Assembly: GCF_000007825.1 (NCBI RefSeq)
Contig: NC_004722.1
Span: forward strand, 5,182,001 to 5,246,000
Direction: 5' to 3'
Source of the DNA: Bacillus cereus ATCC 14579
GTDB taxonomy: Bacteria; Bacillota; Bacilli; Bacillales; Bacillaceae_G
DNA: 64,000 nt
The notes beneath the pieces are model-generated. The model was not told the origin of the DNA and searched no databases. It was given only the letters and a program-made list of their open reading frames with translations. The position numbers and the translations under genes are program-made. How positions within the stretch are numbered: the stretch's first letter is position 1; each line of letters starts with the position of its first letter. Below are positions 44,823-52,051 of this stretch, piece after piece.

Positions 44823-45266
44823 TTACTTTGTTTCGTATGTTTTAATTTTTCCTACGCGGTTTTCGTGACGACCACCTTCATAATCAGTTGTTAACCAGAT
44901 TTTCGCGATATCACGCGCTAGACCAGCACCAATTACACGCTCGCCCATTGCTAGCATGTTAGTGTCATTATGCTCTCTCGTCGCTTTCGCGCTGAAAGTA
45001 TCATGAACTAACGCACAACGGATACCATTTACTTTGTTTGCTGCGATTGACATACCAATGCCTGTCCCACAAACTAAGATACCACGATCTACTTCACCAT
45101 TCGCTACCATTTCAGCTGCTGGAAACGCAAAGTCAGGGTAATCAACAGAACCAGCTTCACATTCACAACCTAAATCAATATATTCAATATTTAACTCTTC
45201 TAATAAATTTACAAGTTCTTTGCGGATATTCATACCGCCGTGATCAGATGCTATTACTACTTTCAT
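44823..45266 (-). CDS. rpiB: Ribose-5-phosphate isomerase B
   Basis: A 147-residue RpiB/LacAB-family sugar isomerase. It begins MKVVIASDHGGMNIRKEL; the catalytic Cys is in GILVCGTGIGMSIAANKV and the His/Arg site in VHDTFSAKATREHND. It links ribulose-5-phosphate and ribose-5-phosphate in the pentose phosphate pathway. Confidence 0.94.
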   Translation of the reverse strand: MKVVIASDHGGMNIRKELVNLLEELNIEYIDLGCECEAGSVDYPDFAFPAAEMVANGEVDRGILVCGTGIGMSIAANKVNGIRCALVHDTFSAKATREHNDTNMLAMGERVIGAGLARDIAKIWLTTDYEGGRHENRVGKIKTYETK

Positions 45267-45363
45267 TTTTACCCCTCCAAAGTTTCAATCAATTATCTTC
45301 ATTTCACACTCGCTACCTCATATAGGAAGAAGTGATCTCCAATATCGTATTATACACGAAACA

Positions 45364-45804
45364 TCAACCTACTGAATGTTTTTTCAGTAAAGTTTGTACA
45401 AGTTTTTCCATCTCATCTAACGTTTCTTTATAAATAGAAAGCGAGCCTCCAAATGGATCTGAAATGTCCTTGCCTATACCTTCAGTTAATCCATATAACG
45501 TATTTAATTTCTTTTCAACGCTCGGATAATGCCCAAGTACAATTTGCTTATGGTTTTCTGTCATCGTTACGACAATATCAGCCCAATCAAGCAAAGTTTC
45601 ATTTACTTGCTGCGCCGCATGATCAATTGAAATTCCTTTTTCAGCTAAAGCTTCCTTCGCATGTACCGATGCATCGCTCCCAGGATAGGCGAAAACACCA
45701 GCAGATTGCACTTCAAACTTATCTCCTCCGTGATGACGAAGCAACGCCTCAGCCATTGGACTACGACATGTATTGCCAGTACAAACAAATAACACTCGTT
45801 TCAT
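45364..45804 (-). CDS. ywlE: Low-molecular-weight protein-arginine phosphatase
   Basis: A 146-residue LMW-PTP fold phosphatase with P-loop VCTGNTCRSPMAEALLR and the acid loop SDPFGG. The Thr in CTGNTC (Thr12 here, Thr11 in B. subtilis YwlE) marks arginine phosphatases, where tyrosine enzymes have Ile/Leu. It reverses McsB arginine phosphorylation. It precedes rpiB and ywlG in the same direction, 97 bases before rpiB. Confidence 0.93.
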   Translation of the reverse strand: MKRVLFVCTGNTCRSPMAEALLRHHGGDKFEVQSAGVFAYPGSDASVHAKEALAEKGISIDHAAQQVNETLLDWADIVVTMTENHKQIVLGHYPSVEKKLNTLYGLTEGIGKDISDPFGGSLSIYKETLDEMEKLVQTLLKKHSVG

Positions 45805-45883
45805 TCAACCCCACCCCTATATTCGATTTCTTATCATTCATCATAACTTACATTAGAATAGAACAAAAGAAATGTGAATATAC

Positions 45884-45928
45884 AAAAGGCGCATTTCTCT
45901 TATATTTTTTCTAAGAAAAATGCGCCTT
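45884..45928 (-). terminator. Second terminator downstream of the PTS IIA gene
   Basis: A long minus-strand stem (AAGGCGCATTT / AAATGCGCCTT with a small bulge) followed by TTGTAT. It is about 80 bases before ywlE and may insulate that gene from read-through. Confidence 0.55.
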
Positions 45929-45996
45929 ATCCACATATATGTGAAACCCTATTTCCAAGTGCCTAGAGTATTTTAACATACATACTGAACACGCAA

Positions 45997-46034
45997 CAAA
46001 AATAAGGAATCCATTTCATACGAAACGGATTCCT
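45997..46034 (-). terminator. Terminator after the PTS IIA gene
   Basis: A 13-bp stem with one G-T pair (AGGAATCCGTTTC / GAAATGGATTCCT, loop GTAT) followed by TATTTTTG on the minus strand. Confidence 0.88.
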
Positions 46035-46046
46035 CTTATATTGCAA

Positions 46047-46544
46047 TTATTTCATTGTAACTTTCATTACTTCTGTTGAACCTTTTGTAGCTGCTACGCC
46101 TACAGTTGTCTTAATAGACTCAGCTGCATCTGTGTTTGTAATAACAATTGGAGTAATTGTGCTTTTCGCTTTTTCACGGATTAATTCTAAGTCGAATGAG
46201 ATTAATTTATCTCCAGCTTTTACAGCTTGGCCTTCAGAAACGTGCGCTTCGAAACCTTCACCTTCCATTTTTACAGTTTCTAATCCAACGTGGATTAAAA
46301 TTTCTGTACCGTTTTTCGCTTTAATTCCGATAGCATGTTTTGTGTGGAATAATTGTACGATTTCACCATCAACTGGAGATACAACTACACCTTCAGTAGG
46401 ATCAATTGCAACACCGTCACCCATCATACGACCAGCAAATACTGGATCTGGTACTTCTTCAATATTTTTCACTGCTCCAGTTAATGGAGCTACGATTGTT
46501 TCTTCATTTGTTTTTGAACCAAGACCGAATAATTTTTTAAACAT
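46047..46544 (-). CDS. PTS glucose-type EIIA component
   Basis: A 165-residue stand-alone EIIA(Glc)/Crr-like phosphocarrier. The phosphorylated His is in EILIHVGLETVKMEGEGF, and the second active-site His is in LFHTKHAIGIK. It accepts phosphate from HPr and passes it to glucose-family EIIB domains; in Firmicutes it can serve several permeases. AAGGAGG precedes the ATG by 8 bases. A cre-like word (46642-46655) overlaps its promoter region. Confidence 0.94.
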   Translation of the reverse strand: MFKKLFGLGSKTNEETIVAPLTGAVKNIEEVPDPVFAGRMMGDGVAIDPTEGVVVSPVDGEIVQLFHTKHAIGIKAKNGTEILIHVGLETVKMEGEGFEAHVSEGQAVKAGDKLISFDLELIREKAKSTITPIVITNTDAAESIKTTVGVAATKGSTEVMKVTMK

Positions 46545-46632
46545 AGGATAGTCCTCCTTATAATTTACCTAAAAGTTTATAGGGCAATCCCTAGTAAAAC
46601 TCGGGATACATGTAAGACTTCATACTTCGAAT

Positions 46633-46655
46633 ATTATACTGTAAAAACGCTTTCG
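46633..46655 (-). promoter_or_regulatory. -10 element and cre-like site before the PTS IIA gene
   Basis: Minus strand TATAAT at 46638-46633, about 90 bases before the ATG, preceded by CGAAAGCGTTTTTA (46655-46642), 12 of 14 to the cre consensus. CcpA control would suit a PTS gene but is inferred. Confidence 0.42.
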
Positions 46656-46858
46656 AAATAAATTATGTCATTACTAATAGACTCTTATTGTAGCGCTTCA
46701 CAAAATTCCAGTCAATTCTGATTGTCTGAATAACAATTAGAAGTTAACTTCTATTTATATTTTCTCTTTTTTTGCCCAACTTGTCTAGAGGTCTTTACTA
46801 CATTTTATTTTTTGTTGTTAATTTGTAAAATTTAATTCAAACTTTTTTCAAAATCCAC

Positions 46859-46894
46859 TTGACTATAGTAAGTAACTATTTTATTATTACTTAC
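46859..46894 (+). promoter_or_regulatory. doxX promoter with overlapping inverted-repeat operator
   Basis: TTGACT, 17 bp, TATTAT on the plus strand. GTAAGTAA (46868-46875) and TTACTTAC (46887-46894) form a perfect inverted repeat spanning the spacer and -10, followed by another partial palindrome (TTACGTAA). A dimeric repressor could block the promoter; MarR/DUF24-type regulators control similar doxX genes in Bacillus. Confidence 0.65.
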
Positions 46895-46930
46895 GTAAGG
46901 TAAGTTAATAACTTTTAGGAGGTTTTTAAA

Positions 46931-47317
46931 ATGATGGATTTCGGTCTACTTATTATTCGTCTTATTATAGGAATTACATTCATGGGTCATGGCGCTCAAA
47001 AATTATTTGGTTGGTTCGGCGGTTACGGTTTAAAAGGAACAGGTGGCTGGATGGAGTCAATCGGTTTACGTCCTGGTGTATTTATGGCATTTATGGCTGG
47101 CGCAACTGAATTACTAGGTGGTTTCTTATTCGCATCAGGTATTTTCATTGTAGTTGGTTCATTATTTATCGTTGGAACAATGTTAATGGCTATCTTCACT
47201 GTTCACGGAAAAAATGGTTACTGGGTAACACAAAACGGATATGAATATAACTTAATGTTAATCGCTGTCGCTGTTGGTGTAGCTTTAATCGGACCTGGCG
47301 CATACGTTTTACTTTAA
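46931..47317 (+). CDS. DoxX family membrane protein
   Basis: A 128-residue protein with four hydrophobic helices. LLIIRLIIGITFMGHGAQKLFGWFGG is the typical start (quoted in part), with GGWMESIGLRPG and GATELLGGFLF after it. DoxX/CatD-type proteins respond to quinone, thiol or oxidative stress in Bacillus. TAGGAGG lies 8 bases before the ATG. It stands alone with its own promoter and terminator. Confidence 0.87.
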   Translation: MMDFGLLIIRLIIGITFMGHGAQKLFGWFGGYGLKGTGGWMESIGLRPGVFMAFMAGATELLGGFLFASGIFIVVGSLFIVGTMLMAIFTVHGKNGYWVTQNGYEYNLMLIAVAVGVALIGPGAYVLL

Positions 47318-47343
47318 TTTTTATCTCAAATTTGAGATTCTCG

Positions 47344-47384
47344 AAAAAGAACTTACTTCATTACAATTGAAGTAAGTTCTTTTT
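47344..47384 (+). terminator. Terminator after doxX
   Basis: A 17-bp perfect stem (AAAAAGAACTTACTTCA and complement, 7-base loop) ending in TTTTT on the plus strand. Confidence 0.93.
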
Positions 47385-47475
47385 ATGAAACAAAATATTA
47401 TTTCCAGCAGGATTTTCTCATCGTTATCTTGTAAACAAACAATAAGTATTCATATTTAGAAAGGGGATTACAAGC

Positions 47476-48087
47476 ATGTTATCCATTAATCCAAATGAAC
47501 AAACTGAAAAAGATAATTACAAATTACTTACCGGAAGTATCATCCCTCGTCCTGTCGCATTCGTTACTTCTGTAACAAAAGAAGGTGTACTAAACGGAGC
47601 ACCATATAGTTATTTCAATATTGTCGCTGCTAATCCACCACTTATCTCAGTATCTGTACAACGAAAAGCAGGAGAAAGAAAGGACACTTCCCGAAACGCA
47701 ATTGAAAAAGGAGAATTTGTCGTACATATTTCTGACGAATCGTATGTAGCAGCAATTAACGAAACAGCAGCTAACCTCCCGCCAAATGAAAGTGAAATTG
47801 AACTAGCAAAACTAACACCAATCGAAAGTGAAGTCATCTCTGTTCCAGGTGTAAAAGAAGCAAATATTCGAATGGAATGCGTATTAGAACGTGCAATTCC
47901 ACTTGGCGGAACGGAAGACTCACCAGCTTGTGATCTACTAATTGGACGCGTCGTTCGTTTCCACGTTGCCGAACATCTATATGAAAAAGGGCGCATTCAC
48001 GCAGAAGGACTCAAACCAATAAGCCGCCTAGCAGGACACAACTATGCAAAATTAGGAGAACAATTTGAATTAGTTAGGCCAATCTAA
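47476..48087 (+). CDS. Flavin reductase-like (FMN-binding split barrel) family protein
   Basis: A 203-residue protein of the DIM6/NTAB flavin-reductase family. LTGSIIPRPVAFVTSVTKEG and APYSYFNIVAANPPLISVSV form the FMN site, and HAEGLKPISRLAGHNYAKLG is the conserved C-terminal segment. AAAGGGG precedes the ATG. Substrate unknown; relatives reduce flavins or act in oxygenase pairs. A dispersed repeat begins within its stop codon. Confidence 0.88.
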   Translation: MLSINPNEQTEKDNYKLLTGSIIPRPVAFVTSVTKEGVLNGAPYSYFNIVAANPPLISVSVQRKAGERKDTSRNAIEKGEFVVHISDESYVAAINETAANLPPNESEIELAKLTPIESEVISVPGVKEANIRMECVLERAIPLGGTEDSPACDLLIGRVVRFHVAEHLYEKGRIHAEGLKPISRLAGHNYAKLGEQFELVRPI

Positions 48088-48237
48088 AAGTGGAAGCGGC
48101 TCGCTCAGAATCGCAGGGCACTTCAAGCTCTCGACCTTGAAGCGCTTTTTGCTTCATGCGAGAGAGCGAAATGACCGGAGATTCTAGCCGCTGAAGCTGG
48201 ATAATATCTAAAAGCGGAGGCAGCTAGATTCCTCCCA
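48087..48237 (+). repeat. Dispersed intergenic repeat (type B) plus fragment
   Basis: A full plus-orientation copy at 48087-48206: AAAAGTGGAAGCGGCTCG start, interior hairpin CTTGAAGCGCTTTTTGCTTC, and end CTAGCCGCTGAAGCTGG. A 5'-end fragment (AAAAGCGGAGGCAGCTAG) follows at 48208-48237. The first A belongs to the flavin reductase stop codon. Confidence 0.85.
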
Positions 48238-48248
48238 TCACTCAAATA

Positions 48249-48280
48249 TAAAATCCCCTGCTTTTTAGCAGGGGATTTTA
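48249..48280. terminator. Convergent terminator between flavin reductase and 92-aa protein genes
   Basis: A 14-bp perfect stem (TAAAATCCCCTGCT and complement, loop of 4) with T/A runs for both strands. Confidence 0.92.
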
Positions 48281-48559
48281 TCATTGTAATTCTTCCTTCT
48301 TTTCCTCTAAAGTAGGCATTTTCTCTTTTTTCGGCTTCCCTAGCTTAATTACGAAGAAGTATAGGGAAAGCAATGTAATAAGAAAAACAATTAAAAACGG
48401 GTACGGAGAGTAAAAAGCACGCGCCGCCTCAGTCTTTCCCGCAACAAATTTCAATGACTCAATATCTAAAAACTCAGCAAACATTTGTACACCGAGCATA
48501 CTAAACCAAAAAACAAAAAAACTAATAATAATACCAAAAACTTGCTTCAATCTCGTCAT
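48281..48559 (-). CDS. Small membrane protein (92 aa), unknown function
   Basis: Two transmembrane segments (about 8-28 and 52-70) and a charged Lys/Glu tail ending EEKKEELQ. AAAGGATG lies just before the ATG, and a convergent terminator follows. I do not recognise the family; the tail is on the cytoplasmic side if the positive-inside rule holds. Confidence 0.7.
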   Translation of the reverse strand: MTRLKQVFGIIISFFVFWFSMLGVQMFAEFLDIESLKFVAGKTEAARAFYSPYPFLIVFLITLLSLYFFVIKLGKPKKEKMPTLEEKKEELQ

Positions 48560-48638
48560 TCATCTCATCCTTTCTATATCTGTAATTTTTAGCGTAATAA
48601 ATATAGTACAAACAAAATATTCACAGAAAGGAACTATC

Positions 48639-48770
48639 TCACCATTCACGAATTAACTTAATCCAACCTAACATCGAAATTTGCAAAATAATACCCCAAA
48701 TTATAAGTCTTCTTAGCCATCGAGGAAAGAAGGTTAAAAATTTAACATACCATTCCAATAGCTTGTTCAT
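48639..48770 (-). CDS. Short amphipathic/membrane peptide (43 aa), unknown function
   Basis: ATG at 48770 follows TAGGAGGG with ideal spacing and opens 43 codons: MNKLLEWYVKFLTFFPRWLR then a hydrophobic stretch IIWGIILQISMLGWIKLI and stop. It is rich in Trp, Phe, Lys and Arg. It lies between mntP and the 92-aa gene, all in the same direction. The strong ribosome site and composition support translation; the family is not recognised. Confidence 0.6.
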   Translation of the reverse strand: MNKLLEWYVKFLTFFPRWLRRLIIWGIILQISMLGWIKLIREW

Positions 48771-48789
48771 AATTCCCTCCTACATAAAA

Positions 48790-49338
48790 TTATATAGGAA
48801 AAAGGATATATAATCCAAACCCAACCAAAATGATACCACCTACTATCTCACCGTATGTACCGAGCATATCTTTCGCATGTCTCCCAATTAATAAACCAAT
48901 CCACGCTAATAACATGCTAACAAATCCAAAAAGTAAAATCGTAATAATTGTCTGTGCCCCATAAATACCAAGACTAAGCCCTACTGAGAAACTATCTATA
49001 CTGACGCCAAATGCAAATACGAATAAACTAATTCCAATAGGGGCAGTTCTAGTCTCTTCATTTTGTAAAATGGTCGAATATACGATATAAAACCCTAGTC
49101 CGATTAATAAAATAGCACCCGCAAAATGTGCGATATCTCCATATTTCTCTGATAAAAAACGACCTAGTACCATTCCTATAAACGGCATAATAATATGAAA
49201 TATCCCTATCGTCATACCAATATACAGGATTTGTCTTAACTTTAGGGGCATCATCCCCATACCAAGACTCACCGAGAACGCATCCATCCCTAAGGCGAAT
49301 GCCATAATTATTAAAGGTATTAGCTGTTCAAACGTCAT
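48790..49338 (-). CDS. mntP: MntP-family manganese efflux pump (YwlD)
   Basis: A 182-residue, six-helix transporter that exports Mn2+. Two related motifs with the metal-binding Asp are visible: FALGMDAFSVSLGMGM and FGVSIDSFSVGLSLG. It lies next to ywlC, matching B. subtilis ywlD. A manganese riboswitch was looked for and not found in the short upstream gap. Confidence 0.9.
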   Translation of the reverse strand: MTFEQLIPLIIMAFALGMDAFSVSLGMGMMPLKLRQILYIGMTIGIFHIIMPFIGMVLGRFLSEKYGDIAHFAGAILLIGLGFYIVYSTILQNEETRTAPIGISLFVFAFGVSIDSFSVGLSLGIYGAQTIITILLFGFVSMLLAWIGLLIGRHAKDMLGTYGEIVGGIILVGFGLYILFPI

Positions 49339-49415
49339 TCATGCCCCTCCTTGGACGTGCTACTTCACAATATGCTTATCCAAGGAGAAATATTCTGTTT
49401 GCTAATCTTACCTTA

Positions 49416-50456
49416 TCATTCAATAATAATATGATGTCCTGCCGCTTTTGTTAAACGATTCATAATTGCATTCCCTATTCCTTCATTAGGGAATGACTCA
49501 CTAAAAATAACATCCACTTCACTTGCATCAAATGTTCTAAGTACATCATATAATTTAGTCGCAACGCTAGCTAAGTCACTTCTAACACCACAAGATAATA
49601 TAACATCTGCACTATATACATGCTGATACTCTTCTGTCGTTAATACGCCTACTTTAAATCCTTCTTTCTTTTTCTCATCCACAAGATGCTGAATAAACTC
49701 ACGTGAGCCCTCGACAATACTAAGTGGTGCTTTCGGCGCATAATGTGTGTATTTCATTCCAGGCGATTTCGGTTTTTCCTTCTCATCCTTTAAAGCTGGA
49801 TCTAAAGAAACAGTACCTATCACCGCTTCTAATTGTTCTTTCGTAATCCCACCTGGACGTAATATTGTTGGAACCGTGCTTGTACAATCAATTACAGTTG
49901 ATTCAACGCCTACTCCAGTTGCACCACCATCAACAATACCTGCAATCTTCCCATTCAAATCTTCATATACGTGAGAAGCTAATGTTGGACTTGGACGCCC
50001 TGAACGATTCGCACTTGGTGCCGCAACAGGTACATTCGCCTCTTCAATAAGAGCAAGTGCAATTGGATGATCAGGCATTCTTACTCCAACCGTATTAAGT
50101 CCTGCCGTCACCTTCTCTGAAATTCCTTCTTTTCTCGGCAAAATAATTGTTAATGGTCCTGGCCAAAAATGCGCCATTAACTTCTCTGCAACTGGTGGAA
50201 TTTCTTTCACAATCCCATCTAACTGAGATTTTGTACCTATGTGGACAATGAGTGGATTATCACTCGGTCTTCCTTTCGCTTCGAAAATTTTCGCGATTGC
50301 TTCATCATCCATCGCGTTTGCCCCTAACCCATATACTGTTTCCGTAGGAAAAGCAACCGCCTCATTTTCTCTTAATAATTTTGCTGCTTCTTGTAACTGT
50401 GGATAATATTTTTTTCTTTCCACAACATTATCCACAACCCACATATTTGTATGCAT
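49416..50456 (-). CDS. ywlC: L-threonylcarbamoyladenylate synthase (Sua5/YwlC type)
   Basis: A 346-residue enzyme that makes threonylcarbamoyl-AMP for tRNA t6A37 modification. Residues ~20-210 are the YrdC/Sua5 domain (AVAFPTETVYGLGANAM, KGRPSDNPLIVHI, SANRSGRPSPT), followed by a linker and the C-terminal Sua5 domain (to GHHIIIE). The 5' end of the gene contains DnaA-box sequences that are part of a wider cluster. Confidence 0.94.
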   Translation of the reverse strand: MHTNMWVVDNVVERKKYYPQLQEAAKLLRENEAVAFPTETVYGLGANAMDDEAIAKIFEAKGRPSDNPLIVHIGTKSQLDGIVKEIPPVAEKLMAHFWPGPLTIILPRKEGISEKVTAGLNTVGVRMPDHPIALALIEEANVPVAAPSANRSGRPSPTLASHVYEDLNGKIAGIVDGGATGVGVESTVIDCTSTVPTILRPGGITKEQLEAVIGTVSLDPALKDEKEKPKSPGMKYTHYAPKAPLSIVEGSREFIQHLVDEKKKEGFKVGVLTTEEYQHVYSADVILSCGVRSDLASVATKLYDVLRTFDASEVDVIFSESFPNEGIGNAIMNRLTKAAGHHIIIE

Positions 50457-50820
50457 TTTTTTCCACGTCCTTTTCTAGCCTTAAATACTTGTCTATTTTT
50501 AGTTTACTATGAGATTTATCCAAAAGACAAACAAGGTTTATCCACAAAATGTGGATAAACCTAATTAATCCGTGGATAACTTTGTGAATAGCTGACAATT
50601 TAGTATTATTGCATTCTGCTCTTTTATATTTTTACAAAAATGTTCTAGCTGTTGAATTCCCTCTGGAACCTCATCCTTTTCTATAGTAAAAAAGTCAAAG
50701 AACTGAAAGATCGGTACAGATTGTGGATGATTTGTTAGTAAGTACAATTGTTGAACACTTTTTTCTTTCATATACTGCAAAAACATTTCAAAAAAATATA
50801 AGAAAGTCTGTTTATCCACA
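50398..50820. promoter_or_regulatory. DnaA-box cluster spanning the ywlC start
   Basis: Five perfect TTATCCACA boxes on either strand at 50398-50406, 50428-50436, 50538-50546, 50550-50558 and 50812-50820, plus 8-of-9 matches at 50571-50579 and 50722-50730. Two boxes face each other across 3 bases in the gap between the GNAT gene and ywlC. B. subtilis has a DnaA-binding cluster near ywlC, as far as I recall. Confidence 0.75.
50534..50562 (-). terminator. Hairpin made of two inverted DnaA boxes, possible terminator of the GNAT gene
   Basis: A 13-bp perfect stem (AGGTTTATCCACA and complement, loop of 3) just after the GNAT stop, followed on the minus strand by TGTTTGTCTTTT. It could end transcription while also binding DnaA. 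Confidence 0.55.
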
Positions 50821-51023
50821 TGAGGTGTGAATAAACAAGAACGAATAAGTACATCTTCCCCACTTTGTTCATAACCAATTACAGCTCGTATTTCTTCCGC
50901 CTCTTCCAAAATCATAAATTGTGCGTACAACTCATTTATTTTATCATCTTTTTTATTAGCTTGTCCGAAAAAAGAATGTAATCTTTCCACATCTGCTTTC
51001 GTAGCAAAATACACTTTCTTCAT
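50565..51023 (-). CDS. GNAT-like N-acetyltransferase family protein (YwlB-like)
   Basis: A 152-residue protein with an N-acetyltransferase-like layout: MKKVYFATKADVERLHSFFG start, a middle strand (RAVIGYEQSGEDVLIRSCLF), and a C-terminal helix region. A clear Q/RxxGxG/A acetyl-CoA motif is not visible, so activity is doubtful. Position between spoIIR and ywlC matches B. subtilis ywlB. Its ribosome site is buried in the hairpin at 51024-51065. Confidence 0.6.
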   Translation of the reverse strand: MKKVYFATKADVERLHSFFGQANKKDDKINELYAQFMILEEAEEIRAVIGYEQSGEDVLIRSCLFTPHVDKQTFLYFFEMFLQYMKEKSVQQLYLLTNHPQSVPIFQFFDFFTIEKDEVPEGIQQLEHFCKNIKEQNAIILNCQLFTKLSTD

Positions 51024-51065
51024 AATAAATCCCTCCTCATTTTTATATATGAGGAGGGATTTATT
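51024..51065 (-). promoter_or_regulatory. Hairpin that sequesters the ribosome site of the GNAT gene
   Basis: A perfect 17-bp stem with 8-base loop. The 3' arm on the minus strand contains GAGGAGGG and ends directly at the ATG at 51023. Transcripts reading through from spoIIR would hide the ribosome site. There is no T-run, so it is not a typical terminator. Confidence 0.7.
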
Positions 51066-51072
51066 AATAGTA

Positions 51073-51939
51073 CTATTTAGAGAATAAAGATGTAAAAGCT
51101 TCTACAATAAACAATTTAACTTCTGGCTTTTCTTCTTCCTCTTCTACTTTTACATACTCATTTTGCTGTTCTTGTTTTTTCTCCACAGATTTCTCCACTT
51201 TTTCCACATTTTTTGTTTCTTCTTTACTTACAGGCTGCTCTTCGACTTTTGTTTCATTTTTCACTACTTTCTTTTCAGAAGCTGTTACTTTTTTTACTGC
51301 TTCCCGCTTTACAACTTTCGTTTCTTTTACCTCATCCTCTTTTTTCTCTTCTACATTTACTACTTCTTCATTATCTATTTGTTTTACTTGCTCCTCTTCA
51401 GGAGATTCCGCCTTCACAACGTGCTCTTCTTTTCTTACAGCTGTCCCGCTCGAAAAATCTAAGAAACACATCGGTGGAAATAATACACACCACCAGTTCG
51501 CCCCTTCACCTTCCCCAATTGTAATTAAGACTGCTTCATATTCCCCTGCCGGATAAATAAAATTCCCATATACCTTTGTAGGAAACTTTACATTCTTACT
51601 AAATTTCACTTGAAATGATTCTTTACTTCCCTCTCTTTTTAACGTATTTTCCACCGTTTTCTCGATTTCTGGAATATGACTTTGAATTACTTTGCGTGCC
51701 TCTTCAAATGAAGTTAAATCCGCTACCCATCCATCAATTTGTGCTTTTACTTCATCACGCACTTTACGCTTCAATGCCTGGTCTTTATCTGAATCACTAT
51801 TTGCTAAAATTCGTAATCGAACGGCCTCTTTCGGAATAACTGAAGGCCCTTTCGCATCAGCTTTCATATATCCAAACTGCACAAGTAACTGTGCACCAAT
51901 TAATAGTATAAGAAGATAAGCAATAACTTGTTTTTTCAT
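51073..51939 (-). CDS. spoIIR: Stage II sporulation protein R with long charged C-terminal tail
   Basis: A secreted forespore signal that triggers SpoIIGA to process pro-sigma-E in the mother cell. The signal peptide/anchor is at 1-30, then the SpoIIR core (AVRLRILANSDSDKDQALKR, YGNFIYPAGEYEAVLI, NWWCVLFPPMCFLDFSSG). Residues ~175-275 are a Lys/Glu/Val-rich low-complexity extension absent from the B. subtilis form as I recall. I chose ATG at 51939; GTG at 51948 is also possible, since ribosome-site spacing is poor for both. A sigma-F-like promoter lies upstream. Confidence 0.92.
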   Translation of the reverse strand: MKKQVIAYLLILLIGAQLLVQFGYMKADAKGPSVIPKEAVRLRILANSDSDKDQALKRKVRDEVKAQIDGWVADLTSFEEARKVIQSHIPEIEKTVENTLKREGSKESFQVKFSKNVKFPTKVYGNFIYPAGEYEAVLITIGEGEGANWWCVLFPPMCFLDFSSGTAVRKEEHVVKAESPEEEQVKQIDNEEVVNVEEKKEDEVKETKVVKREAVKKVTASEKKVVKNETKVEEQPVSKEETKNVEKVEKSVEKKQEQQNEYVKVEEEEEKPEVKLFIVEAFTSLFSK

Positions 51940-51964
51940 TTCCTCCACCGTCCCTTCTACAAAC

Positions 51965-51993
51965 AGTGTGGACAGACTTTCATCTTTCTAAAC
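51965..51993 (-). promoter_or_regulatory. Sigma-F-like promoter of spoIIR
   Basis: Minus strand GTTTA, 15-bp spacer, GTCCACACT (7 of 9 to GGNRAMAMT), about 20 bases before the ORF. SpoIIR is a known sigma-F gene. Confidence 0.6.
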
Positions 51994-52051
51994 TATTAAA
52001 TTCAAAATCTATATGAATTTTCCCACAAAAAAATAGAGTAAGGTGTGAACC

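Noticed and set aside
49339..49415. Looked for a manganese (yybP-ykoY) riboswitch before mntP.
   Set aside because: The gap is only 77 bases and lacks the required conserved loops.
51163..51524. Overlapping plus-strand frames rich in Phe/Leu opposite spoIIR.
   Set aside because: Antisense to the Lys/Glu-rich SpoIIR tail; open only because of that composition.
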